A stretch of 64,000 nucleotides of DNA, from positions 28,075,140-28,139,139 of the forward strand of contig CM037888.1 of assembly GCA_021292165.1 (NCBI GenBank), read 5' to 3'. The stretch is from Shinisaurus crocodilurus (Eukaryota; Chordata; Lepidosauria; Squamata; Shinisauridae). Position 1 is the stretch's first letter. Each line of letters begins with the position of its first letter. The position numbers and the translations under genes were made by a program. This document shows, in pieces, positions 1-9,780 of the stretch. The notes below the pieces were generated by a model that saw only the letters and a program-made list of their open reading frames with translations, did no database searches and was not told the DNA's origin.

Positions 1-190
1 GCACGCCGTACTGCGCCTGTGCAGGGTCCCCGTTGCGTCACTTCCGGGGCCGGATGTGACACGACGGGACCGAGCGATGCGGAGAACTGCTCTGCGCCGC
101 TCAGAAGATCAAGACGGGGGGGGCTGCCCCCGCGGAGAAGCGAGCCGCGGAGTGCCGCGAGCCCCCCCAAGGTTCGTGTTTCATCCCTAG
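1..190. mobile_element. GC-rich MITE, right half (left end outside window)
   Basis: Strongly GC- and CpG-rich sequence ending in CATCCCTAG, the reverse complement of the TAGGGATG terminus seen at 13968 and 44112. The block CTCTGCGCCGCTCAGAAG and the GAGCCGCGGAG block nearby match, in inverted order, 13990-14060. GCGTCACTTCCGG also recurs in the other two copies. The short open frame at 19-228 lies inside this repeat and is judged non-coding. Family assignment is by comparison inside the window only; hAT is favoured from the possible 8-bp duplication at the 13968 copy. Confidence 0.55.
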
Positions 191-1925
191 CTGAGGGTGG
201 GGGCCCAGTGAGGGTGTCTTTGTCTTGATGGAAATTGTAATGTTGCCAGCTTAAATCAACGAGGTAATGTAACCACTAGTTACAGTGGGAGGAAAGGGTT
301 AATTGAACAATCCTCAGGGTGCATGTTTTGTAACCCCTCCTCCCTACTTCTGGCCTCTCCGTGTCAGCTCTCTCTCTCTCTCTCTCTCTCCCTCTCCAAC
401 CTGATGGACACATGGTCGGAGCCGGCTTCCAGCCAGTGGTCTCCAGTGAAGCAGCCAAAGACTCCACTCTACCTATATGCATCCTGCATATATGAATAAA
501 CGGATTGTATGTAAATCTAATAAATGTCTTTATTAGTTTTAAACCTTGTTTGGACAATCCATTTCCCTTTAAGAGCCTTTTAGCAAGTTTTAACAACCCA
601 CGTGGTGATAACCAGGCTGTGCATAAGGGGGGAAACTCTGCTTCCTCCGAACCACTATAAGACCGACTCCTTTCCATATCCTCTCCAACATGTCTTTCCC
701 AAGGGCCCTCAGAATACTAGCACCAGCACTGGGCAGCTAGATCTAGAACCGTGGATCCCCAGTTCCTGTCCTGGCAGCTCCTGAAAGACTACTCCTATTT
801 CAGCTCCTGCGCCCGCTACGACATGTGTGGCTGACTCACACAAGTTGTGAACGCTGTGGCTGATGCTTCTATTGTAACATGACCAAAGTTACTCAAACGG
901 CAAGTCTTTGCATTACTTTGGGTTTGGACAAAGGTAAATGTCTCACAAGAGTGGCATGAGCTTGCATTACAGGGAGAACAGAAGGTGATATAAGCCCACT
1001 GCCATTCCTTAGTTTTTGATGGAACATATTCATCATCAAAAAAGCAAAAACAAAACAGTCCACCAAAAACGCATGCAGGTCCCCTGAGCTCGCAGCCATA
1101 TGCTGTGGGAAAATGTCACCAGTTAAGGATGTATTCATTTGCTGTTTTGAAAACTCTGTTTGATATTCATGCATTCCAAGTGTTTTGACCTAGATTTCGG
1201 TAGAGGCATTAGATCCAGAACTGAACGGGAAGCTAGACAGCTGTTGCTTGTGTAGTCAAAGGAAGAATCTAAAGTGAAGAAGGAGGGGGAAAGAAAGAAT
1301 AAAAAAAGAAAACATTTATTAATGCATGCCAACATTTTGCGCAGCCAATATGTTTAATACGAGATTAACTAATATAAGCATATGGGCCTGCATTTGTTGC
1401 AAGGCTTTAAAGAAAAGAACAAAGAACAAAGTTGGAAGTATCGAAAGTTCACGTGGAACGGAATTTGCACTTTCTCCTAGAAATGAAAGGCTTGGCGAAA
1501 TGGCAGCATCCTTTAATTATAAGCTCCTTGCTTAATGTCAAAACATTTAGGGTGGGTTTTTTTGTTGCTGTTGTGGGCGAGGGGCTATGTTAATGATAGA
1601 CCTTCTGCATGGCGCAAAATTAATATGCAAGTTGACAGCAGTGCTTAATTTCTTGAAAAAAGAGATGTCAGAGCTCAAATCTGTCTGGAAACACCACCCT
1701 CTGATCTGGATGCCTTTTCCTCTAATCCCTGATGGGGACTCTGTGTAATTACCTCATGCCGGTTAGTGATATGCACTCTGCACTTGCACAGGGAACCTTC
1801 AGCTATTTTTACTTCATACATTCCAAACTCTAACACTGAAAACAGCACTGCTCCCTGATGAGCTCTGGTTCAGTTGCGCAGTAGCACTCAAACTGTATGG
1901 ACTTCCTTTTTTCTTTTTCTTTTTC
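191..1925. other. Unassigned spacer with a (CT)n run
   Basis: No gene recognised. A (CT)n run lies at about 369-392. AATAAA-type motifs lie near 496 and 519, and the 230-650 part has a U3-R-like feel, but no convincing TG/CA termini or target duplication was found, so it is not called an LTR. The 660-1925 part is moderately AT-rich single-copy-looking sequence. The short open frames here have no recognisable protein motif. Confidence 0.4.
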
Positions 1926-2460
1926 TGCTCCAAAAACGTCATTTCCACCTACTTGAAAGATTTCATCAACGTTGCCTCCAGAAAATCCTGCAAATTACTT
2001 GGGAAGATAGGCAAACAAATGTCAGTGTACTGGAAGAAGCAAAGACTACTAGCGTTGAAAAAATGATCCTTCAAAGCCAACTTCAATGGACCGGTCATGT
2101 TGTTCGAATGCCTGACTGCCGTCTCCCAAAGCAGTTACTTTATTCCCAACTGAAGGATGGAAAGTGGAATATCGGTGGTCAGTATAAGAGGTTTAAAGAT
2201 GTTCTTAAGGCTAATCTTAAAAAATGCAATATAAACATCAAAAACTGGGAAGCTCTGGCCCATGAACAATCTGAATGGAGGTTGGCCTTTCACAAAGGTT
2301 CCATGGACTTTGAAGAAACCCGAGTGCAAGGTGAAAGGGAGAAACGTGCTAAGTGAAAAGCACGTCAAACAAATCCTTCACAGGACCATCTTCCATCTGG
2401 TAACCTGTGTCCTCACTGTGGGAAGCTGTGTGGATCTAGAATTGGCCTCCACAGTCACTG
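1926..2460 (+). pseudogene. Reverse-transcriptase ORF C-terminus, decayed
   Basis: The frame from about 1926 encodes the region after the reverse transcriptase domain of a LINE ORF: a basic helix-rich segment, then GHVVRM with downstream RLPKQLLYSQL, then the GGQYKRFKDV stretch, then a W-rich segment. The frame stops with TGA at 2354-2356, where the copy near 50560 has CGA, so this is a CpG-decay nonsense change. Past the stop the frame continues to a CCHH-type zinc finger, CPHCGKLCGSRIGLHSH, at about 2407-2457. It ends soon after in TGA. The N-terminal endonuclease and the catalytic RT motifs are missing, so this is a dead 5'-truncated copy. What is seen is the motif order and the stop. The family role (target-primed reverse transcription) is established knowledge. 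Confidence 0.75.
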
Positions 2461-2585
2461 ACGGACCCATTGCTAGAGTCTACACAATTTTTTAGAATTT
2501 CCTCCTTTTATAATTTTATTTTTGTAATTTTATCCTGGAAGACAATCTTACTCGGTCACAAGTGATCGCCTACTACTACTACTGC
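1926..2585 (+). mobile_element. LINE 3' fragment with C-terminal zinc finger (copy 1)
   Basis: 5'-truncated non-LTR retrotransposon. It ends in a short trinucleotide tail (CTACTACTACTACTGC). The same sequence recurs on the minus strand at 50343-50761, where it has an 11-bp target duplication, confirming it is a mobile retroelement. The clade cannot be fixed from this piece. The C-terminal zinc finger layout is seen in several APE-type LINEs. Confidence 0.8.
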
Positions 2586-2640
2586 TCCCCTTTCAAAGGA
2601 CTTCTCTCAAATTGCACATGCTTTCCTGGACATCATAGTT

Positions 2641-2665
2641 ACATCACCACCACCACCATCACCAT
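2641..2665 (+). repeat. (CAC/CAT)n short trinucleotide run
   Basis: Short run of CAC and CAT triplets between the LINE tail and the next dispersed repeat. Confidence 0.8.
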
Positions 2666-2678
2666 GATCATCTTCGTC

Positions 2679-2850
2679 ATAAGAACGTAGGAAGAGCCCT
2701 GCTGGATCAGAGCAAGGGTCCATCTCATCCATCATTCTGTTCATATAGTGGCCAACCAACTGCTCACGGGATCCCATAAGCAGGACATGAGTACAAAAGC
2801 ACCCTCTCCCATGTTCCCCAGCAACTGGTGTACATAGGCATACTGCATCA
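2679..2850 (+). repeat. Dispersed repeat R1, copy 1
   Basis: Begins near CATAAGAACGTAGGAAGAGC and continues through GGTCCATCTCATCC and ACAAAAGCACCCTCTCCCATG to GTACATAGGCATACTG. Related copies occur at 51896-51960 (+), about 53650-53790 (-) and 58918-58985 (+). The family is a middle-repetitive element I know by sight in reptile DNA but cannot name with certainty; it has no coding capacity here. Confidence 0.65.
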
Positions 2851-3207
2851 TCATCAACAGTATGATTAGGTAGACTGGAGTAGTGAACTGAAGCAAAGGA
2901 TCTGTGAAATACCATAGTGTCCCTCACTCCATCCCAATTAGTATAACTGCACAGAAATAGAGCATTTTTTCCAGGTAGTACGCAGCTGACCTATGGAACT
3001 CAGTGCAACAGGATGCTGGAATGATCAGTGACCTATTTGTGTTCCAAAAAGTTGGGATGTTCCAGGTATTGTTCTTCAGCTGTTTCCTGTCTTGGAAAGC
3101 AAGATTGTCGGAGAACAGATGAGCTTCCCTGATTCCAGCCTCCCACAGTCCCCAAAATGACAGAGGGAAATGCCCCCACTTGGGAAGGTATCTTCCTTAC
3201 TGCTGTG
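2851..3207. other. Unassigned spacer
   Basis: About 360 bases without a recognised gene or repeat. Confidence 0.35.
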
Positions 3208-3307
3208 CCAGGTGTCCTGCTTTACCGAGGACAGTCGTCTATTTGAAAGTATCCCCTGTTAGAAGGGCTGCCTGGTCCTAATCCAGTTTAAACTGTAAAC
3301 TGTACAG

Positions 3308-3470
3308 GCCTGTGGCTTACGCTGGCTCAGTTTGTCTGAGCGTGGAAAGCTAAGCAGGGTCAAGCCTGGTTATTACTTGGATGGGAGACCCCTCCTCTAG
3401 TTTCCTGCATTGAGCGGGGAATTGGACTCAATAGCCTTGTAGGCCCCTTCCAACTCTATGATCTATGAAT
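3308..3470 (+). mobile_element. 5S rRNA-derived head joined to CR1-type 3' tail (chimeric retroposon)
   Basis: Positions 3335-3390 match the middle of vertebrate 5S rRNA, including GAAAGCTAAGCAGGGT and TTACTTGGATGGGAGACC. This holds the internal promoter part of a 5S gene. After 3398 the sequence switches to the CR1 3' end: TGCATTGAGCGGGG, then GGACTCAATAGCC, then AGGCCCCTTCCAACTC and TATGATCTATGAA. A 5S-headed SINE borrowing a LINE tail is a known design; this exact pairing could also be a one-off template switch. It is not a functional 5S gene: the first ~25 and last ~30 bases are missing. Confidence 0.7.
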
Positions 3471-3486
3471 AGAGAGCTGCAGCCTT

Positions 3487-3604
3487 GAAGTTTATTTATT
3501 TGTTATATTTATATCCCACCCTTTTTTCTCCAAGGATCCAAAGGAGGCTTACATGGTCCCCCTCTTCTCCATTTTATCTTCACAACAACCCTGTGAGGTA
3601 GGTT
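3487..3604 (-). mobile_element. tRNA-derived SINE (Sauria-like), 3' fragment
   Basis: Contains the family 3' half read on the minus strand: TTTATTTATTTGTTATATTT, CAAAGGAGGCTTACATGG, CTCCATTTTATCTTCAC and AACAACCCTGTGAGGTAGG. Truncated before the tRNA-like head. Immediately followed by a second TATGAGGTAGGTTGCC motif, a small tandem slip. Confidence 0.75.
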
Positions 3605-3715
3605 ACCTATGAGGTAGGTTGCCCATCAACAGTTAACACCTCAACAGCAAATGGAGCAGGCACACAAGTCAGCTTGCCAGTCTTCTCCACTATGGTGAAA
3701 TATATTGTATTTCTG

Positions 3716-3744
3716 TATTATTATTATTATTATTAATAATAATA

Positions 3745-3777
<33 letters not shown>

Positions 3778-3810
3778 GTGGTTGTTGTTGTTGTTGTTGA
3801 TGATGATGAT
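3716..3810 (+). repeat. (TTA)n/(GTT)n/(GAT)n compound microsatellite
   Basis: Runs of TTA/TAA triplets, including a head-to-head switch (TTATTAATAATAATTATT), then GTT repeats and GAT repeats. It abuts the A-rich end of the following SINE, the usual birthplace of such tails. Confidence 0.9.
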
Positions 3811-4029
3811 TACATTTATATCTCACATTTTTTCCTCTTGCAAGGAACCCAAGGCGGCTTACATGGTCCTTCTCTCCATTTTCTTTTCACAACAACCCTA
3901 TGAGGTAGGTTAGGCTGAGAGTCAGTGACTGGCCCAAAGCCACCCAGTGAGCTTCATGGCCAAGCAGGGACTAGAACCCAAATCTCCCAAGTCTCAGTCC
4001 AACACTCTAACTACTACATCACACTGGCT
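3811..4029 (-). mobile_element. tRNA-derived SINE (Sauria-like), near full length
   Basis: Read on the minus strand it begins AGCCAGTGTGATGTAGTAGT (pol III A-box region), has a B-box-like GGGTTCTAGTCCC segment, the CACTGGGTGGCTTTGGGCC and GAGGATAAAA-type body, and the GCCGCCTTGGGTTCCTTGCA end. Other copies lie at 9224, 26465, 31401 and 35797. The shared 3' end with Bov-B LINEs is known for Sauria SINEs; I infer the family by resemblance. Confidence 0.8.
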
Positions 4030-4172
4030 CTGTGTATAATATAAACTACAGCTGTTATTTCTAAATTTGCATTTATTCATATACATTATCATATGCAAAT
4101 CGGGATCCTCTTTTGTCCACTTTTATGGTGATGCGTTTCCTCTTTCTTGGCAGTGTGGAAGTGGCCATCCTA

Positions 4173-4997
4173 GCTCAGTTTGGTGGGTTGCACTCTGTGT
4201 AGGCCTCTGATCAGGCTATCCTTCTGTTCTTATGCACTGACAGTTTCTTCATCCTTCCTGATCCATTCTACCAGATAGGTTCCATATGGTAAAACTTAAA
4301 CATTAATAAGAGGACATATGTGGCAGGTTCATTGTTTGCATTAGTCCAAAATGTAGCGTCAGCACATTGCAAAACACTAACTGGCAAGAAGAGCAATCAG
4401 CTTTATTTTTGAGCCTAGACCTGAATAATTTGCATGAAATGTTGTTACATCATGTTAAGAGGAAATCCAATCGCAGCCGAAGGACTGCAGCCAAACATTT
4501 AGTTCGTATTAGCAAGGGAAAATCACACACAGACACACACCTCTTCTGCCTCTTCAGATCCCAGTCCAGAGTTTCTTAGCCTCCAGTTTCTTTGTTGCTG
4601 ACCTCAACAACGTGCATCTTCCTTGGGCAGGTGCCGCTGGGCTCCCAGTGCTGCCGCAGTGCTCATGGCTGATGCCTGCCCTGGCCCGTGACTCTGAGCA
4701 TCACCAGACATTTTAATTCCCCACAATGACCCTAACATAGCATCACCCCTCGGCATTCTGGGAAAATAAAATGGTGGTCAGGCTCAGTTGCCTCATGATG
4801 CTCAGAGTGCTGCTTGGGGGGGGGGGCGCTACTGTTGTCTGTGGCTGCTCTCTGCAACAAGGTAACCTTGCCGGGGCCAACCTAGTGGCACTTTGCTCAG
4901 TGCCCCCTCAGACCTGGAATGGGCTCTGCTCTTCGCTGATAGAATCCACCCTCTCCTACCCCCAAGCCTTTCACCTCACCCAGTGCCAGATCCGTGG
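4173..4997. other. Unassigned spacer
   Basis: No gene seen. Includes an oligo-G run at about 4817-4826 and a short (CA)-rich patch near 4525-4540. Open frames at 4367-4579 and 4771-5013 have no recognisable motif. Confidence 0.35.
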
Positions 4998-5330
4998 TTT
5001 TGCGGGCCCTTGAGCAAGACACTCTCAATGGGCCCTCTCCCTCAGCGAGTCAACCTTCTCACCAGCGTTATCACCTGCTCCTGCTGCTCCTCCTCTTCCT
5101 TCTCATTGCTTGACCAGGCAGAGAGCCAGCACAGACAGAAGAAGGAAGTGGCATCTGCTGCTCCTCCTTCTCACCAACACTTTTGTCTGGATCAGAACGA
5201 GAGACAGATGAACAAGCAGGTTGCAATGGTGAAGAGGAAGAGCAAATCCAGGGGGGCTCTTGTCAGTGGGGCCCTGCTGGGGTGTGGGCCCTTGGCAGGA
5301 GCCCAATCATACCTACCCATGATGCTGTCC
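4998..5330 (+). repeat. Dispersed repeat U1, copy A
   Basis: Shares about 330 bases, in order, with 24797-25125: a GGGCCC..GAGCAAGA opening, the CAGGCAGAGAGCCAG block, GTGGCATCTGCTGCTCC, AGGTTGCAATGGTGAAGAGG and the CAGCAGG/GCAGGAG end. I do not recognise the family. Several overlapping short frames on both strands here are by-products of its GC content. Confidence 0.6.
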
Positions 5331-5535
5331 CTGACTTGACCCTCTTTTTATTCGGGCTTTGTCCTTCACTGCCCATCCAGACAACCTTTGCATCTCTGGC
5401 CCTATTCTTAAGGTTGGCTGCACCAACAACAAATGGAACCCTGAGTCAGATCCTGTAAGATCATCCTTATGTTCTTAGTAGGGCAAATCAGTATTTTTCC
5501 CAGTCAGTCTCACTTTCATAGGTGTTCACCCATAA

Positions 5536-6443
5536 CAGTGATGGCGAACCTTTTTGAGCCCAAGTGCCCAAAGTGCAAGACAAAACCAACTTATTTATTT
5601 CAAAGTGCCAACACTGCAATTAAATCTGAATACCGAGGTTTTAGTTTTAGAAAAACAACTCATACAGTTGTCCGAACTAATTAACATCTTTTGTCTTAAA
5701 AGAAAAACACAATAACAGAGCTTTCAATGATACAGTTTTTTGTGGGGGGGAAATTATTATAGTACTACATTGTACACATAGCCTGAAGGGAATTTATACA
5801 AACTTTTTAAATAATTAGGCACATGTACGGTATTTTCGGATAAGGGATTCTCAACTTGTAATATGATTACATGCCAGACTGAAATTGTATGGGGCAAGCT
5901 TTACTCCGGGTCCTTTCCCTGCTTCTACAGCTGTCAGATTAGTAAAAGTAAAAGTCAACCTGTACTAGGATGAGCAAGATAAACAAGAAAACTAAACGTG
6001 CTTAACACATTTTAAACACTTTATGTCTTGGACTGCAAATACTGCATTAGGTAAAAGTTTGCATTGGGCATGCTTTTGCATGATTAATGTGTTTTTTGCT
6101 ATTGCATGCATGCTGATAATTTGTCAAACTTTGGCTCATACTCCGTTAGTTTGAGAGCAACACATGCAGCACTTGGGTCAACTGTTAGGGCTTTACATCC
6201 AAGCCATGCTCTGTGCATCATTCTTCAAAATCTTTGAAATGTGATAACAATGTAGAAAAGAATTCTGTAACAGGAATTCTAGAATAAAATCATTCTGTTC
6301 CACACTGTGAGAAAGAACAAGATCATTAATGTTTTTCAGAAGGGGACGGTCTTTTCGCGATCTGGTGACCAATGGCTCGAGTGCCCACAGAGAGGTCCCT
6401 GCGTGCCAGCTGTGGCACCCGTGCCATAGGTTCACCATCACTG
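5536..6443 (+). mobile_element. Complete non-autonomous hAT element
   Basis: Terminal inverted repeats: CAGTGATGGCGAACC at 5536 and GGTTCACCATCACTG ending at 6443. Perfect 8-bp target duplications ACCCATAA sit at 5528-5535 and 6444-6451, the hallmark of hAT transposition. The 908-bp interior is AT-rich and has no transposase frame, so it moved using enzyme supplied in trans. A truncated relative lies inverted at 14697-15500. Confidence 0.93.
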
Positions 6444-6451
6444 ACCCATAA

Positions 6452-6640
6452 GTTCCTTCTACTGTGTTTCTACATTAATCTGCATGTTGTTTTTGTTTTA
6501 ACTCTCCATGAAAATGTGCATTTAATACCTAATTTAGAACATATTTTCTCTCAAAATATGGAGTTCCAAATATGTTTTCTCCACGAACACACATTTCTAA
6601 ATGTATTTTGAGAGGTTCGAATTTCCGAAAACTGCTCTAC
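6452..6640. other. Short AT-rich spacer
   Basis: Nothing recognised. Confidence 0.4.
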
Positions 6641-6900
6641 AACTAGGGATGATGGCTGGGTCTGGCAGTTTCACTTGCTCCCACATTCAGGGTTTTTTTT
6701 TTCCATCTCTTTCTCTCCCAAATATGAATTTTGTAAATTTTGGTAAATCCTTATCAAAAACAAAGCGAAATGAAATTATCACTGGATTGCACCAGCCAAA
6801 ATCAATAGGTACAGCTATTCCTAGCACAGAGATAGGGATGTGTATACAAGCAAAACTTAAGTTTGTCAAAGTTCTCCAAATTCCACTGTGAAGCTTGTTC
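6640..6900 (+). repeat. Dispersed repeat A (TAGGGATG-type), single unit
   Basis: Starts ACTAGGGATGATGG and carries CTTTCTCTCCCAAATATGAA, GGTAAATCCTTATCAAAA, CACCAGCCAAAATCAATAGG and CAGCTATTCCTAGCAC, all shared with 10858-11055 and with 53460-53660. A second TAGGGATGTG occurs at 6834. Likely an old MITE; superfamily not proven. Confidence 0.5.
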
Positions 6901-6916
6901 TATCTCGTGTCTGTAA

Positions 6917-7800
6917 ATTAGGCATGGGAGAACCAGGGATGCTGGAGCTCACTGAGATTCTCCAAACTTTACTTCAAAGCTTGATTCGGCTTTCTCCCGT
7001 TCTCATTTGCAACCTGTTTTCAGTTTGTTCAAATGGGAAAAGTTGTGCATTTTTCAAAAAAGTTGTGCATTTTTCAAAAGTTGCACATTTTGAGAAAGCT
7101 GTGCATTTTTAAAGTTGTGCATTTTTAAAGTGTACATTTTGCAAATGGAAACGCAAGTTTGGGAATGAATGGTTTTATTTATAGTCTACCAGCCACAAAA
7201 CTAATAAAACAGTACACATAAATACATAAAATACAGTGGGATTCAGTTATATACATAAGGCAAAACAGAAAAAAATAAAACAGAATCAGGTAAGCAAGGA
7301 GGGTCTAGTCAAAATAGCGATGTTCAGAAATTTAGCAACATTCATGAAAGCAAGTTTGGGAATTTGCGGCCGTTTTCAGAGAACATGCGCTCCTGTTCAT
7401 GTGCAGGGTTGTAAACAGGGCATTTCTGAGTGACTTGCAACCTGAAATGAAATTCTTATACATCCCCTTTTTGTTCTTTGTTTTTTTTTTCTTTTTGCAT
7501 GAATATCCATGCATATTTTCATGTGTATCTTTGAGATGCATATATTCTTATTCCATTGATTAAAGAGTGTTCGTGTGCATTTTTCAAAAGTACACATTTC
7601 TTCATGTGCATTCTTCAAATGTATGCATGCTATCAAACACATTTTTTTTTTGTTCTGCAAATCACATTGAAAGTTTGGAAATGTATGGACTTCGGCTGCA
7701 GATTTCATTCAATTCTGTATTCAGCCTGGAAGGTGCAAACTACTGGGTAAATAAATCTGGTTCAAAAACTGAAATGAAATGAATTTCTCATACGTCCCTA
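6917..7800 (+). repeat. GCATTTTT-rich dispersed element, copy 1, split by a LINE tail
   Basis: Begins GGCATGGGAGAACCAGGGATG, then GAGATTCTCCAAACTTTA, then many repeats of GTGCATTTTTCAAAA, and ends GAAATGAATTTCTCATACGTCC. The same order occurs at 13522-13930 (+) and in reverse at 19080-19440 and 40090-40475. Terminal GGGATG/CATCCCT-like ends suggest a DNA element with internal simple repeats; the superfamily is uncertain. Confidence 0.5.
7167..7349 (-). mobile_element. LINE 3' tail insertion with 14-bp target duplication
   Basis: Flanked by identical GCAAGTTTGGGAAT at 7153-7166 and 7350-7363. The inserted 183 bases, read on the minus strand, end GGTAGACTATAAATAAAACC, an L2-like 3' terminus. 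The duplication and the tail mark target-primed retroposition into the GCATTTTT element, so it is younger than its host. Confidence 0.75.
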
Positions 7801-7963
7801 GCACTGTCACAGCGTCTGAAGAAGTGGGAAACCAAATGGATAACCAAGCTCCAATTTGTGAGTCCTAGAGGTGCGGACCAGGTTCATATTGGAATTTACC
7901 AAGATCAAATGCCTCAAGCATCGCCCAGTTCTCAGGAAAAAGGAACCTGGGAATTAGGCGCAT

Positions 7964-9085
7964 ATGGGGCAATCCTCCGCGTCTTTCTTTCATGTAGACA
8001 GTGGCTACCAAATTAGCACATCTGTTCACCAGTGCAACAGATTTCATCAGTCGGATGCTGCTACAAAGAGACAGGGATGTGGCTCACACAGCATGCACAT
8101 AGTCAAGTTGGCATCTCATTTCTTTCCCCTTCAGCATGTTCACCTGTTATGCCAGGTGCTCTCATTAGCTGTATGTATAAATATTTGTCTAACTTTTTTT
8201 AAAAAAACAACAACAACCTGTTTTTGTATATATATGAGGCAACACCAAGCCAAGCTGTGCATTGAAAACCAAGATTTGAAGCTCTCTTTTCAGCTGTCAG
8301 GGACCAGGTCTTCTTTTCCTGTCATCACTGTGTTGGCATCATTGAAAGAAAGCAATAGGGGGCAGGGAAGAGGAAATGCACAACACATTTTTCTCTGTGG
8401 CGGGAGTCTTTCTACCACAGGTATTTCAAATAACTTATCATCCATTCTCTATAGCATTAATTTTCTGTCTCGCAGGCAGGCAGTTGTAACATCTATCGTT
8501 TTCTACTGCATGCTTGGTAAAATTGCTCTTCTGATTTCTGTGAAGAATTTGAGCCATCCTGCCCCCAACAGGCCATCATCCTGTCTGAAGAGAGACCTTT
8601 TATGGTATTCTAACAGTGCCACTAACAGCTCACTTAAAGTAATATTTGTAGCAGGGGCTGGCCCTACTGTTAGGCGGAGGGAAAGGAGAAAGAAAGAGGA
8701 AGAAAAATTGGAAAATTTCAAGGGGCTGGGGAAAAAGGGGGGAAAGTTAAAAAGGAAGGAAAACAATGAGAAATCACTCATCTGCCTCAGGCACGGGGCC
8801 AAAGTAATCATTCTGCTAATCACACATAGAGCTATGTGTGATTGGCTTACCTGCTTTAGTTTAAGTGCATGCAGGCCCAATTTGATCAAGACCACCATGG
8901 CAATTCAGGAGGGCAGATTTAAGCTCCCACGCTCCACTGTCATCCTGAAATTCCACCCCCCCCCCCAAATATCTACATTGATTCTAGTCTGGATGGTTTT
9001 TCATTTTCTAACCCCCTCCATTGGGGAGGTGAGGGAATTTCAAGATGAAAATGGGAGGAGGAAGCTTAAATACCCTCCCTCCTAA
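7964..9085 (+). other. 373-codon open frame of unknown status
   Basis: This is the longest ATG-started open frame in the window by a wide margin. It lies in sequence that I do not recognise as a repeat for most of its length. The conceptual protein has no domain I know. It is rich in Ser, Leu, Lys and Arg, has a strongly basic stretch at about residues 235-265 caused by a purine-rich tract (8675-8790), and includes a Pro run from an oligo-C tract near 8947-8961. The first ~60 residues and the part after residue 300 look low in structure. There is no visible Kozak-type context, promoter or splice set that would make it a gene. It may be chance, part of an old element, or a lineage-specific exon; I lean to non-coding. 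Confidence 0.12.
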
Positions 9086-9223
9086 ATCACCATGGTCCTC
9101 ATCCAAATCAGGCCTGAACTTGCTTACAGTAAAGTAAGTAAGCCATCGTGCATTGGCAGAACATTCAGTTTGGCCTGCAGTAGCTTCTGCTGGGCAGGTA
9201 AGAGGGGAATGAAAGGGACATCT

Positions 9224-9455
9224 TTTTATTTATTATATTTATACCCCACCTTTTTCCCTGCAAGGAACCCAAGGCAGCTTACATAATAATCATCCTCCGC
9301 TCCATTTTATCCTCACAACAGCCCTGTGAGGTAGGTCAGGCTGAGAGTGAGTGACTGGCCCAAAGTCACCCAGTGAGTTTCGTGGCTGAGCGGGGACTAG
9401 AACCCGGATCTCCCGAGTCCCAGTCCAACACTCTCACCACTACGCCACACTGGCT
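9224..9455 (-). mobile_element. tRNA-derived SINE (Sauria-like), full length
   Basis: Minus-strand copy with AGCCAGTGTGGCGTAGTGGT head, GGGTTCTAGTCCCCGC B-box region, GTGACTTTGGGCCAGTCAC body, and TTCCTTGCAGGG..AAAAAGG end with the (AATA)n tail. This is the best preserved full copy here. Confidence 0.85.
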
Positions 9456-9745
9456 TTAAACAGAAAACCAGCCTCAAAGAGAAAGAAATAACAGAAAAAC
9501 CAAGTGATGTTTGGAGGGGGCCTTACAAACAAACAAGGTGACTAATTGGCACCAAGTTTTCAAATCCATCCAAGAACTAGAACAGAAGTGTGGGGGGACA
9601 CTCATTTTTCAAGGCAGCTCGTCCAAAGGATTTCATGAGTCTGGCAGTCACATCAAGAAACACCCTTGGCCTGGGGATGAATGAGCTGTTTGTTTTTTCT
9701 AGCTGATGGCATGATAAGAAGTCACAGGATGTGGTCATTTGTGTC

Positions 9746-9780
<35 letters not shown>

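Larger units (their letters stand above)
3208..4172 (+). mobile_element. Old DNA-type element X, copy 1, split by SINEs
   Basis: Fragments at 3208-3295, 3625-3715 and 4035-4172 match, in the same order, 42453-42750 and 43608-43696, and match 39365-39622 in reverse. Shared landmarks are GTCCTGCTTTAC.GAGGACAG at the start, GTATTGTATTTCTGT in the middle, and GGATCCTCTTTTGTCC followed by GTGGAAGTGGCCATCC at the end. The two ends carry a short inverted GGTGGCCA/TGGCCA(C/T)CC-type terminus, so a DNA transposon is favoured. No clear target duplication was found. Confidence 0.55.

Noticed and set aside
369..392. CT run as a polypyrimidine tract of a splice acceptor
   Set aside because: A plain microsatellite without a following consensus AG/exon.
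230..650. A first LTR, because of AATAAA motifs and a CT tract
   Set aside because: No TG/CA boundaries with a matching 4-6 bp duplication could be found.
3335..3390. A 5S rRNA gene
   Set aside because: Only the middle of 5S is present and it is fused to a CR1 tail.
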